DNA from: Thinopyrum elongatum
Lineage: Eukaryota; Streptophyta; Magnoliopsida; Poales; Poaceae
Length of the DNA stretch: 64,000 nucleotides
Direction: 5' to 3'
NCBI GenBank assembly: GCA_011799875.1
Contig: CM022302.1
Span: forward strand, 524,720,228-524,784,227
Position 1 is the stretch's first letter. Every line of letters begins with the position of its first letter. Made by a program: the position numbers and the translations under genes. Shown here in pieces: positions 45,003-56,203 of the stretch. The notes beneath the pieces were generated by a model. The model ran no database searches. It worked only from the letters and a program-made list of their open reading frames with translations, and was not told the DNA's origin.

Positions 45003-48000
45003 TCAGCTTGGGCGACGACGACGCTTCAGACTAGTCTTCTTCTTCCCTATTTTGTTCGTTGTCGAATAATTGAGCCCATGGTCGTGACTTTTCGTTTTCC
45101 AGGGATTACGATCTTTCGTAGGTAATGTAGTCTTCATTCTTCTTTTGACGTATGTTTCATCGTCATCAGCATTATCTTCCCTCATCGGGTCACCGTACTG
45201 GTCGTAGTCTTCCTCGTTGGCGACTCCATCCATTCCGACAATGCTTCTTTTACCTCTCCTCACGACAACACGGCTGGGATTGCTCAGGTCGGTTATGAAG
45301 AAACATTGTGTCACATGTTTAGCGTGTACCCATGGCTCATTTTTGGCGGTGGCGTTGACGGTACCGCTATCAGAGTCGGGTATACACATGGTAGTGAAAT
45401 GTCGGTTTTCTCTTTGTACGTTCTTAGCCCATCTGACACGGAACATCGTCGCGCTATGCAATCCAGACTAGTCAAGCTCCCAGATCACTTCGACCCTTCC
45501 GTAATATCTTTCAATTCCGTTCCCGATCATGGCTTCCATCGTCACCCTTGAGTTCTGGTTATCACTGTTTATATCTTTGTGCTCCGTGTAGAACGTGTAT
45601 CCGTTGATATCGTATGCTTGATAAGTAGAGAGGTTGGTCGATGGGCCATGTGCTAAGGCGTATATGCACATTCCGTCCGGACAGCCCTCTTCCGGGGGAT
45701 TAGCCAGAACTCGCTCTTTGAACCAACGCAAGAAAGTGGAGTTGTGCTCTCTAATAAATTCAGCTTCCGTCCTGTGCACCCCATGGTCACGGTAGTTCTT
45801 TGCGATGGTCTCTTTGTGCAGTGTCACGAAATCTTCTAGCACATCTAGATGTTGTAGCACTACTAAGTTTGCCCTGTCAAAGTCGTTTTGTCGGCCCGAG
45901 CGGACCACATTCACATACCTCTGACCGTTGGTGTGACCTTTGCCTTCGAGCCTTCCACAGTGCTTGTTGACGGGCAAACCAACAACAGGGTCTCCGGTGC
46001 CTAGATAACTCTCGCAGAAAGAGATGCACTCTTTGGTCAGATATCCCTGGGCTATGCTTCCATTCGGACAGGACATGTTACGAACGAATCCTTTGATGAC
46101 CCCATTCATCCTCTCGAACGACATCATGCTGTGCAGGAATGTCGGCCCTAGGTCGATGATGTCGTCCATGATGTGGACATATAGATGCACCATGACATCA
46201 AAGAACGCTGGCGGGAAGTACATCTCTAGCTCATTTAGTATGACAACGATCTCTTCCTGTAGCCTATGGAGTTACTTCACATTAATAGACTTTCGAGAGA
46301 TACCATTAAAAAAGTGGCATAGGTCAGTAAGCGTCTCACGGACGTGTGTGTCCATAATCCCTCTAAGTGCAACCGGGAGTAACTGCGTCATCATCACGTG
46401 ACAGTCGTGAGACTTCATCCCGCTGAACCTTTTTTTCTTAGTGTCCAGATATCTGCTTATCTTCCCACAGTATCCGGAACTAACTTTGATTCTGGCAAGG
46501 CACTTGAACAATTGATCGACCTCCTTCGGATCTAAGGTGAAGCAAGAGGGGGGGCAATATTGTTCTTCCTTCTTGTATACTTTTTTGCCCCTATCTTCCG
46601 TCTCCGTCTTCGTCTCCTCTGACAACTTTTTACCGGGCATATGGAGATCTTTCCTGATTTTCAAAAATTCCAAGTCTTTTCTTGCCTTTGGCCCATCCTT
46701 GGTCTTCTCCGGCATGTTCATCAATGTTCGAAGCAAACTCTCAAGGATATTTTTTGTGATATGCATTTGATCAAGGCTATGAGGCGTGTCGAGTTTGGGC
46801 CAGTACTCCAAGTCCCAGAAAACAGATCTTGTCTTCCATACCTTCAGCAGCGGCTCCTACGCCTTTTTCTTCATCTTTCCCGGCGAGGGGCACTCTTCCC
46901 AGTTCTTCAATAACTCATATATTTCTACACCGCTAGGCTTACGTGGAGGACCTCGATGCTCAGCCTTACCATTGAATAGATCTCCACGCTTTCTCCACGG
47001 GTCATCCTTCTCGAGCCATCTTCGATGCCCCATGTACATGATTTTCGAAGACCCGCCATCTTTCGATAGCTGCAGAGAAGTTGTATCATCCATGCACCTG
47101 GTGCATCCGCAATATCTGTGGCACACCTGGCCGGAGAGATAGCTGTAACCGAGATAGTCCTGCACCGTCGTGATCAGCGCAGCTCTCATGTAGAAATACT
47201 CTCCTTTACTTGCGTCCCATGTCTTGGCCGGCGTTGTCCATAAGGTCTGTAGCTCCTCTTTCAGTAACCCGAGATACATATTTATATCATTTCCCGGTTG
47301 TCTCGGCCCTTGAATAAGCATAGCCATGTGTATGTATTTTTACTTCATGCACTTCCAGGGGGGAGGTTGTACATCCATACAAACACGGGCCATGTGCTAT
47401 GATTGGTGTTTTGGTTGCCAAACGGATTCATGCCATCACTACTAGCGCCAAGCACGATGTTCCTTGCATCATTTGCGAAAAAAATCAAATTCAGCGTTTA
47501 ATGCTCTCCACTGGCTAGCATCTGTGAGGTGTCTCAGCTTCGGATCATCTCCGTCATCTGGCTTCACCCTCTCCGCGTGCCAGCGCATAAGCTTTGCTTC
47601 CTTAGGATCTACGAAATACCGCTGTAGACGCGGAGTGATCGGAAAGTACCATACAACTTTCTATGGAGCTTTCTTTCCGGCCTTCTTATATCGTGAAGCA
47701 TTGCACTTTGGACAGATGCTTTTTTCCGCGTGCTCGTTCCGATATATGATGCAATCGTTGATGCATGCGTGATATCTAATGTGTGGCAGATCAAGAGGGC
47801 ACACGATTTTCTTTGCCTCCTCGACACTAGTGGGACACAGGCTTCCCGCGGGAAGAACCTTCTTTAGATACTTCAGAAGCTCATCCAGACTTGCATCAGT
47901 CCATTTATTTTTTGCCTTCGTCTTTAGAAGTTCTAGCATGAAACTCAAGCGGGTCACCTCGGGATCGCAACCATCATACAAAGGAGTCATCGAGTCTACC

Positions 48001-48470
48001 TCCAGTTACGCCAGTTTGGCCTCCTCTCTAGAAGCAGCTCTGTCGCTAGTCGTCTTCTTGCGAAGCAAGTCTCGAACATGCAGGTCCCTCATGGCTGAAC
48101 TTAGTAGCGACGAAGACGGCTGCGTGTCCGCATCTTCTCCGCCTTGTACTGCCTCTTCGCCATCGCCATTTCCGAGGCCGTCTTCTTCTTCGGGCCCATA
48201 ATCGGTCATCTCTTTGTCTGGCCCCATGTCGTTATTTCCTGCCCCGTCGACGTCCTCATCATCATCATCTTCACTTATCCACCGAGTATGGCCATCCATG
48301 AAACCATGCATGAGCAGGTGCGCCTTGAATTTACCACCCTGAAAGGGGTCGAGCCTGACTCCTCCTTTGCATTTTCGACACGGACATACAACATCCTTCA
48401 GTCTTTTTTCATACATGTCGTCCATCGCGGATTGCCAGTATCTTTCCACCATCCTTTCATTGACCTTCAT
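45003..48470 (-). pseudogene. CACTA (En/Spm) TNP2-type transposase, broken by in-frame stops
   Basis: Translation on the minus strand from ATG at 48470 stays in one frame to 45003, about 1,156 codons, as in full CACTA transposases. In order: a transposase-associated domain (ERYWQSAMDDMYEKRLKDVV, CPCRKC), the TNP2 core (TPLYDGCDPEVTRLSFML, SICPKCNASRYKK, KVVWYFPITPRLQRYFVDP, LGASSDGMNPFGNQNT, LDQMHITKNILESLL), and C-terminal domains (MMSFERMNGVIKGFVRNMSC, ERYYGRVEVIWELD). In-frame stops: TAA 48006-48008, TAG 47661-47663, TAA 47340-47342, TAG 46857-46859, TAA 46272-46274, TAG 45468-45470. An extra T in a T7 run (47479-47485) and a lost C in a C6 run (47358-47363) cancel each other. The exon probably starts after a CGCAG acceptor at 48477. 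It would have catalysed CACTA cut-and-paste; now inactive. Confidence 0.88.
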
Positions 48471-48839
48471 GATCACCTGCGCGGAGCAAAATATTATAAC
48501 CATGTATGCATGCATGGATCAAATTCATACAAAAATTCGGCATGACCTTCCCTAAACATAGGACATATTGAGTTTGCCCAAAATTTGCTGAAACGGAATT
48601 GAATCGATATTTCGGCAAAACATAAGCAACTCATGTCACCCACATTTCAACAAATACACAATAGACAACTCACATGCCACACACAATTCGGTATATTCTC
48701 ATATTGCGCATATATAGTTTCGGTCCTATTGCACACACACTTTTTTTTGCTCACCTATGTGTCGAGAGGGATATCGAGCACCTTCTTAATTAGCTAGTAG
48801 CTCTAGATAGTGAGGTACCTACATATAGCTCTAACTAGC

Positions 48840-49170
48840 TAGAGAGAGAGAGAGAGAGAGAGCTAGGAAGAGAGAGGGAGGAGGGAGGGCATTAATGGAG
48901 GGGGTGATGGAGGGGCAAAGAAGAGGGGGAGGAGGGGCAAAGAAGAGGGGTGAAGGGGCAAAGAAAGAAAGAGGGAGGAGGGAGTGCATTAATGAGGGGT
49001 GGTGGAGGGGCAAAGAAGAGGGGGAGCATTGAAAGGAACAAGCAAGTGAAGAGGAGGGGGGGAAAGGAAGGGGGAGGAAGAAGGGGGGGGGGGGGGGGGG
49101 AAGGGGGAAGAAGGTGGTGGCTGCGAAGGGAGGAGGGGGGGGGGGGGGGGGGGGGAAGAAGAGGAGGGGG
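48840..49170. repeat. purine-rich low-complexity tract with G runs
   Basis: (GA)n at about 48841-48862, repeated GGAGGGGCAAAGAAGAGGGG units (48910-49025), and G runs near 49086-49100 and 49135-49156. Open frames through this tract are low-complexity artefacts. Confidence 0.85.
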
Positions 49171-49183
49171 GAAAGGTGGCAGG

Positions 49184-49238
49184 TATTTTGGCTGGCGACC
49201 ATAGCAGTAGCCAGCTGCTATGGTCGCCAGCCAAAATA
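49184..49238. repeat. perfect 24-bp stem, 7-nt loop hairpin
   Basis: TATTTTGGCTGGCGACCATA... (49184-49207) is the exact reverse complement of 49215-49238. The loop is TAGCCAG. Confidence 0.95.
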
Positions 49239-49580
49239 TCTACTGCTAAGTTCTACTAGCTATAGCGCCGGTAGGAAAAACACGCTACTGGTAAAAATGT
49301 ACACATAGAAGAAATAACAGTAGTGCATTTCTGAAAACAGGCGCTATAGATCCTGATTTAACAGTAGCGCTGGGTAGACGACAGACACTGCTAACATTTA
49401 TTGATCTGGTGGTGTGGTGTGGCACACTTACCAGTAGTGTGCCCACAAGAAACCAGCGCTGCTGCTAATCTATACCAGTAACGCTCTTTGTACCCAGCGC
49501 TACTGGTAATTACCAGTTGCGTGGGGGCACAGACAAACGCTACTGGTAAACTTCTATGTATAAGCATTTTCCTAGTAGTG

Positions 49581-49727
49581 CGAACACAAGGTGTGCGACA
49601 AAATGGTGGATTGGTGTGACAACGACCATGAAGCGTGTGACGACGGTTGGATGACGCGGGCGTCACACATTGTGGCGTGCAGTGGGTGATCGGGTTATGA
49701 CGAGGCCTCCCCTCCAGTCCTGCTTCA
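49581..49727. other. flank of CACTA-2, no feature recognised
   Basis: Contains GTGTGACGACGGTTGGATGACG and CGTCACACA. No gene or known repeat seen. Confidence 0.3.
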
Positions 49728-50509
49728 GCCCGGGCGTTCGGTCTTTTCGATTTGTTCGGTCCGGTCTTTTCGGTCTTCCAAGAATTCGGTCTTCCATAAT
49801 TGAAGACCATAATAATTTCGGTCTTTTCAGTTCTTCACTATCCGGTCTTCGGTCTTTATTATTCGGTCTTCGGTCCCGACCAAACAGACCAAATTAATTG
49901 CTATAACTCATATTCATATTATTTTCAGTAACAAACTGCATGTGTGTACAGAGGTGCATATGTACTGAGACAACAAATGTGTGTATAGATGTGCATCTGT
50001 ACATAAGAAAATTCAGACAAGTAGCAGTTGTATTGTATGCTTTCTTACCTTCAAATGCAAGATGGAGCACGGGAAGAAGACATTAGACAGCGAGCCGGTG
50101 ACCAACGTGTAAGAGGACGAGGTTGTGATGAACTGCAGCTCGGATGGTTGTGAAGAAAAGGAGGAATGAGAGTGCAGCAGCTTTTTTTTTTTTTGAGAAT
50201 TACGAGAGTGCAGCAGCTGGTTGCCTGTGAATCATGAGATGTGTGTATCTCGCTCATGACCTTGGGCTTGCCGCCTGGCCGGATGGGCCTTTAGTAAATA
50301 TGGTCTTGCAGTCTTGTGTATGGGTTTTTTTAGTTCGGTCTATATGGTCTATTTGGTCTTTAAGACAGGAGGACCAAACAGACCATAATTAGTTCGGTCT
50401 TCTGTTTGCGCAGACCATATTTTATTCGGTCTTTTCTAGTTCGGTCTTTTCGGGTTCGGTCTTGGTCTTTTCGGGTTCGGTTTTCGGTCTTCGGTTTTTA
50501 TGCCCAGGT
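49728..50509. mobile_element. unclassified element with terminal CGGTCTT repeat clusters
   Basis: Clusters of TTCGGTC / GGTCTTTTCGG units lie at 49736-49880 and 50330-50500, both in the same direction, with interspersed reverse units (ACCAAACAGACCA, GAAGACCA). The ends are flanked by GCCCGGGC (49728-49735) and GCCCAGGT (50502-50509), a possible imperfect 8-bp target copy. The middle is AT-rich with GTGTGTACAGAGGTGCATATGT / GTGTGTATAGATGTGCATCTGT repeats. No coding capacity. Confidence 0.4.
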
Positions 50510-51340
50510 GAGTCCTGCTACTTGAATGCTCGACCTCCAGAACCATCGCCGACAAACTTAGCTGAAAACGGGACAGGGTGCCGGAAGGCCCCGTATGGTT
50601 TCTTGGGGGTTCGACAAATTTATGTATGCAGTTTGTGTCCAACCATGGTCGAAGACTTGTGGCCACCAGATGGCCCTTCTGTTGGTTCTTGACAGCGTCG
50701 GTGACCTTGTTCATGTTGGTGGATGTTCACTGGTCAGCTCCTCATATACGTGGTATGTCCTTTTTGCAAGGTGATATCCATGTTACGGATGCGAATGTAT
50801 ATGGCTATCGAGACGTGACGATCTAGCTTGCAGCAATGACTTCTTCATTGAAAATGCGAGGCGGCATTACATGGTGATTTAAGTTTGGCGGTTCTTTTGA
50901 GCACATGGTCTCGAGCTCCGGTGTGAAAGCTCTAAGTCTCACCTACACTGGTTGGACCTGACAATGGTGGTGTTCCACATCATACCCTTGTTAGAGGCAT
51001 TGTCTGGAGTTTGCTCAGACTTACTCAGACTTATTCTTGAGGTTGAAAACACAAGATCTAGCCTCTGTTGTTGGATCTAGCAATAGCAGTGCTTGCGTGT
51101 CATTTCATTGAAGCACTTTTCGTACAGTCCAGGTGCTATCATCGGTGATGGTAGATGTTGGTGGTTGCACCCGCATTGCTTGAGTTTGCTTCAATGCAAT
51201 TTATAAAGGTTGCATTTTTCTTTTTCTTTTTTTTTTAAGTTATGCAGAGACTGATTGTGTGTTCATGATTCTTGATGTGACATTATGAATCATAAAATCT
51301 ATGCTTTGTCGAAAATGACAGCTCTGTGGACCGTGCAATA
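50510..51340. other. gene-poor DNA with a retroposon-like segment
   Basis: 50930-51200 contains GGCATTGTCTGGAGTTTGCTC and GATGGTAGATGTTGGTGG, similar in wording to the retroposon at 60824-62184 (GGCATCGTTTCTGGAGTTTGC). It may be an older relative. No protein signal. Confidence 0.35.
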
Positions 51341-51808
51341 TTAAGCCCAGCCGGTTCTTGTTAAACCGCCCGGTTCAGCATGGGCCTACATGTGGTACCG
51401 GTTCTGCACGTATGACACGTTACGATTGGAGAGTGAGCAGCACCGCTCCTCTTCCTCTGTTCGTCTCTTCCTCGCAAGGGCGAAGCTCGCGACGGCGCCG
51501 TGCTGCGTGGAGGCGACGGGCCAAAGCGCGCCGTCGACCACAGCCCCCCGTGCCTGCGACCGCGTCCCAGCCGCCTCCTTTCTGCATCTGCCCCGGTGCT
51601 CCCCTTCCCCTTCGTCGCCAAGGAAGAGAGGGTTCACACTTCACAGTCGGCCGCTCGCTCGTAGCCTGTGCCCGTCCAACGCGAGTGGAGAGGGAACTCG
51701 GCGAGGGGTTCGTGGGCGGGCACGCGGTGGGAGGTGGACCTCGGAGTTCAGATCTGCCACTACCCACGGTCGCCGGCGACCTGCGCTTCCGGCTGTCCCC
51801 GAGTTCAG
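51341..51808 (+). promoter_or_regulatory. 5' UTR exon and promoter region of the F-box gene
   Basis: GC-rich, with a typical grass leader CCTCTTCCTCTGTTCGTCTC. It ends CGAGTTCAG, followed by GTGAGG (donor at 51809). The intron runs to the CCTCTCCTACAG acceptor at 51953. The transcription start is not defined; no clear TATA box was identified. Confidence 0.45.
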
Positions 51809-51988
51809 GTGAGGCGATGCCTACATTGTTTACAGCTTGATGCTAGATTCCTTTTCCCCTTGCATTAATAGAAAGGCTTCACCGATTTGGTGATGGTACA
51901 TTGGACCTAGGATTTCGATCTGTTGGTCTGCTCATCTCCGTCCTCTCCTACAGAAACAGAAGGGTCTCCCCACCACCTGTTCGACGGA

Positions 51989-53793
51989 ATGTGCGACAAG
52001 GATCACTTCGGCGACCTCATCGACGACCTCCTCTGGCATGTGCTGTCTTTTCTGAAGCCGGATGAGGCCCTGCAGACTTGCGTGCTTGACACCCGGTGGC
52101 GCAACCTTTGGAGGAACACTAAAAGCCTGGTCCTCATCTTTGACGATGAGACGACCACGCTGCCATTCAGAAATATAGAGAATCTGGGGAAGCTGATCAT
52201 GCATCTCCGTGGAAATTTACCCCTTGTCAAGTGCGAGATCCATTCCTGTCCTGATGACGAGAATCTTTATCTACCACATTGGACATTCACAAACACCAAA
52301 CTGTTGATTCAGTATGCTATAACGTGCCAGGTTAATGAGCTTATAGTCATAAATAGTGATGGTGCGTACGAGCCACTAATATTTGATGTGCCCTACATCT
52401 CCCAGCACCTGAAGACCATAGACCTTGATTCACTTAACCTTGAACACTCAGCTTTGGATTTCTCGGGCTGCCCGGCATTAGAGGATCTAAGCATGCTACA
52501 TTGTAGCATTTATGCGCACAGGATATCATCTAAATCATTAAAGCGACTGTCCATCACCGGTTATTGTTCCTTACCTAGTTATTTCCACATTCAGATTTGC
52601 ACCCCGAGTCTTATCTCACTGCAACTTGATGATTTTGATGGCCTGGCTCCTTTCCTTGAGTATATGCCACTTCTAGTAACAGCCTATGTTTGGCTTGGCG
52701 ATGCATGCGGCGATTACTGTAAGAGGTACGGGGTGGAGTGTGACTTTCATGACTCCGGTTGCAATGCTTATCTTGTTAAAGAGAGTGTGATTCTCAATGG
52801 TTTATCCAATGCTGTCAATTTGGAGTTGATAGCTCAACCTGAAATGGTAAGCATGCTCTTACTGTCGTTGTTACTCTTATTGTTATTTCACAGCTACAAT
52901 TTCTCTTGTAGTATCTCTCATGGGTTTTTAACGCATCCATAAGGCGATACTTAAGCCGTTAAGCATCGCCTAAGTGGTAAGCCGCCTGACTGTGCCCTGA
53001 CATCTTTTCCGCCTTAGGCACTTGAGTGTCCATTAGGCGGTAAGGCGGGTGTTGATCGCCTTTAGACGTGTTACTGCCTTAAAAACCTTGATATTTGTAT
53101 CCATTCTTACACCTGTGTATGACCAAGTTACTTAGTCCCATTACTGTTTGATACTTTTGTCTTCAACAGAGGGTTTCAAATTAACGAATTAATAACATGG
53201 TGGCTTTATTGGATAAAATGTGAAATTGCATGGCTTACAGTGTAGTTCTGCCTTTTCATTATTGCATTTTAAATTAGAGTATCTGCCCAAACTTCCTGCT
53301 AATTTAAATAATTTTGTGGTCTAGAATCTCAGAGCTTTTTTTTTTGTTGCTATCTATCCAGTTTATCTACAGACAGGATTTGAAATGGTGCCCAATATTT
53401 CATAAATTAAGGAATCTCTTACTCAATGAGTGGTTTACGGCTATAGGCCTAGTTTGCATTCTCCAACACTCTCCAGCTCTTGAGATGCTCACTCTTCTGC
53501 TTGGTGGCACTAAGGTATATCCTGTATATACAAAGATATTGCATTATTAAAGGAATTATCTTGTGTATTTTATTGATCTTGCTAAATTTGTTCTATCATA
53601 TAGAAACTCCTCAAAGCAACAGGAGCCCAAGAAACAACAAAACAATCATTTGTGTGTGCGCACCTTAAGGTTGTCAACATTGAGTGTGGAAAGGTTGATG
53701 AGGGAATTCATAAAATTTTGAAGATCTTGGGGACATGTGGCGTCCTTCGTGATCACATTAGCATTAATAAGGACCCACATCCTCTCACAAAGT
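51989..53793 (+). CDS. F-box/LRR protein, at least three coding exons
   Basis: Coding exons: 51989-52846 (286 codons), 53377-53514 (46 codons), and 53604-53793 or a little beyond; all joins are GT-AG and phase 0. The start is the ATG just after a 5'-UTR intron (51809-51953), giving MCDKDHFGDLIDDLLWHVLS. Residues about 8-45 form an F-box (LIDDLLWHVLSFLKPDEALQ, TRWRNLW). LRR-like repeats follow (CPALEDLSMLHCSI, SLKRLSITGYCSL, SLISLQLDDFDGL), then a C-terminal region (WCPIFHKLRNLLLNEWF, LKVVNIECGKVDEGIHKILK). Such proteins recruit substrates to SCF E3 ubiquitin ligases; the target is unknown. No stop or frameshift was found in about 395 codons. The end is uncertain: a GTAAGT donor at 53794 suggests one more exon, otherwise the frame runs to TGA at 53972. 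A chromovirus lies 500 bp downstream. Confidence 0.78.
52922..53092. mobile_element. small foldback MITE in an intron of the F-box gene
   Basis: Ends GGGTTTTTAACGC and GCCTTAAAAACC are inverted repeats. The inside has many TAAGGCG / CGCCTTA and GGCGATxxTTA units able to fold. It lies in the intron between the first two coding exons. Confidence 0.6.
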
Positions 53794-54293
53794 GTAAGTT
53801 ACCTTTGTTATTCTTCATGCTTCCTATGTTCCTGCAATCTTTCTACTTGCTCTATCATGTCTACTTCAAAGTCTGTAATTACACATCAACTAGAGTGTTT
53901 GACCACTTGGCAAATTTATTTATATTGAGTATCTATTATCCTTCAGTAATAATGGGATTGCATGGTAGTTGAGTTCAAAATGGCTCTTCAGTTTCATCAA
54001 AATTAATTACTCTGTAATTTACTGGTGACAATGTGGCCACACATTTTTCTGGGGTGTTTAAATGAAAATAGCAGTTTTTCACGTCTTGAAATGGGGTTTA
54101 TCTCAGCTCTCTGATCGTGGATTCCATTTTACTGAGTCTTAGACTGATGGAAGCAAGGAGAAACTGCCTTGGCCTCATTGTTTGAAGTTTCGCTGTTGTT
54201 CATAGTCTGTTGTCAGTTTGATCAATAGAGATTGATGGCCAAATTGCATGCATGCCACACTACTGAGCTTGAAGGCCTCTTGAGTCTTGAGGC
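53794..54293 (+). other. 3' part of the F-box gene locus up to the chromovirus
   Basis: Contains CTCTCTGATCGTGGATTCCA...GAGTCTTAG (54110-54140), which could hold the last exon, and likely 3' UTR. The locus continues at 59732 after the insertion. Confidence 0.4.
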
Positions 54294-54608
54294 TGTTATA
54301 CTACTCCCGCTACAATAATTCTCTCACAAGATCAAGGATACAAGAATCAGGCCGATCTGGTGTTCTAAGTGGTGGTAGAAAGGGGATTCGGGAGAGGAGT
54401 GCCGCCGCCTAGCCGATTACATCAACGCCACCTCACGCAGGAGGGGAACAGAAGCTACTTAACCTAGCGAGTGGTGTCCCAGACTTGGGCCGTCAGCCTG
54501 CTGCTGGGCTTGACTTGTCGACGGGGCCGTTCCGGCCCAACGGGCGCAGCAGCAGTCGAGGCCCCAGCGTCGGTGGTGGTTGGCCCAGAGGGAACAGGGG
54601 CCGTAACA
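54294..54608 (-). mobile_element. 3' LTR of the chromovirus
   Basis: 315 bp, plus-strand ends TGTTATACTACTCCC and GGGGCCGTAACA. Confidence 0.9.
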
Positions 54609-56203
54609 CCCCCTCCTCCTTGAGACACAGCTTGCCCCCAAGCTGGTGCCCGGGGAAAATGCTGCCGAAGCTCTTCTGAATCTTCCCATGTCGCGAACTC
54701 CGGTGGCTGATCGGTCCAGCGCACCAAGACCTGAGGCACCTCCGAGTGGCCGCGTTGTGTAGTCCAGCGTTCCAGGATCTCCTCCGGAACCGGACTTGCC
54801 GCCGCTGTTGCAGGGAGCTGGTGCTGGACTTGTTCAGTTGGCGGGAGAGCTTGACGCAGCTGGGAAACATGGAAGACGGGGTGTATCGTGCTGGAGTCTG
54901 GGAGTTGTAGCTTGTACGCGACCGCGCCGACGCGTTGGAGAACCTTGTATGGCCCGAAGTAGCGGAAGGCTAGCTTCTGATTGGCCCGGGTAGCCACGGA
55001 GCGTTGCACGTACGGTTGAAGCTTGAGGAAAACCCAGTCATCGATGGCGAACACCCGATCAGATCGACGCTTGTCGGCGGAGTCCTTCATGGCTTGGCGC
55101 GCTCGGAGAAGATGCTGGCGGATCAAGGCCTCCATCTGCGCGTGGTCTTGCAGCCAGTCCGACAAGTCCGAGGAGGCACACGCGACGGGGTCGATGATGC
55201 CGAAGTAGCGAGGCGCGCGCCCGTAGAGAACCTCAAAGGGAGTGGTGCCCAGGGCAGAGTGTGGTGAAGTATTATACCAAAATTCAGCAAGAGGCAACCA
55301 GGCATACCATTTTGTAGGGCACGCGTGGACAAAACAGCGAAGGAAGGTTTCGAGGCACTGGTTGACCCGCTCTGTTTGCCCGTCCGTCTGCGGGTGGCGC
55401 GCCGTGCTCATTCGCAGCTTGGTATGGATGAGACGGAACAACTCTTTCCACAGGGTGCTCGTGAAGATGGGATCCCGGTCGGAGACAATGGACTCAGGCA
55501 GCCCATGTAGCTTGTAGATGTGAGCCACAAACGCCTGCGCCACTTGGAAGGCGGTGAATGGGTGAGATAAGGCGATGAAGTGGGCATATCGAGAGAATTT
55601 GTCCACAACCACCAAGATGGAATTGCAGCCGGATGAACGGGGAAGACCCTCCACGAAATCCATTGTGATCATTTGCCATGCTTGGTTGGGCACCGGCAGT
55701 GGCTCCAGCAGGCCGGGGTAATGGACACGTTCGGGCTTGGCTTGCTTGCATATCTGGCATGCCTCAATGAAGAGCTTGACATGGTGTTTCAGTCCAGGCC
55801 AGGTGAATAGGCGCTGAACCCGCCGGTAGGTTGCATTAAATCCCTAGTGGCCCCCAATTGCTCATGTGTGTAGAGCATCCAGTACTTGTTTCTGCAGGTC
55901 CACATTGTCACCCAGCCAAATGCGCCCATGTTGCCGAATGATGCCATCCTGTAGTGTATACCCATCGAGGTTGCCTTGTTGTGTGGCCAAACGGGTCAGC
56001 AGGCGTTGAGCCGTGGGGTCGCCCTCGTACCCTTGCTGGACTGCCTCGAACCAGGCTGGTACCGCGGTGGTAATAGTTGCCAAATCGCCCTGGGGGGTCC
56101 TGGTACGCGCGAGAGGGCGTCTGCGGCGCGGTTGTCTGTTCCCTTTTTGTACACAATGCGGTAGCGCAGCCCCAACAGCTTTGCCATTATCTTCTGTTGG
56201 CAC
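54464..56203 (-). pseudogene. chromovirus integrase and chromodomain (broken)
   Basis: Frame 56203-54464 on the minus strand. The zinc-binding part around 55864-55740 has two in-frame stops (TGA 55862-55864 and a TAG about 18 bases on) but keeps CQICKQAKPERVHYPG. The core follows: ITMDFVEGLPRSSG, ESIVSDRDPIFTS and STARHPQTDGQTERVNQCLE carry the D,D,E triad. The C-terminus has a chromodomain-like EEILERWTTQRG...QVLVRWTDQPPEFATWED. Integrase would insert cDNA, and the chromodomain targets marked chromatin. It is out of frame with the upstream polymerase part. Confidence 0.85.

Larger units (their letters stand above)
48480..49580 (-). mobile_element. 5' region and right terminus of CACTA-2
   Basis: The terminus read inward is CACTACTAGGAAAATGCTTA, ending at 49580. 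Subterminal units GCGCTACTG, AGTAGCGC and ACCAGTAG repeat at 49250-49560. Between 48840 and 49170 lies a purine-rich low-complexity tract with GAGAGAGA and two long G runs. The candidate target copy on the right is CGA (49581-49583). The matching left terminus was not found. Confidence 0.8.

Noticed and set aside
48831..49308. Frames rich in Pro/Ser or Gly/Glu/Arg
   Set aside because: Translation of purine-rich low-complexity DNA near the CACTA-2 end.
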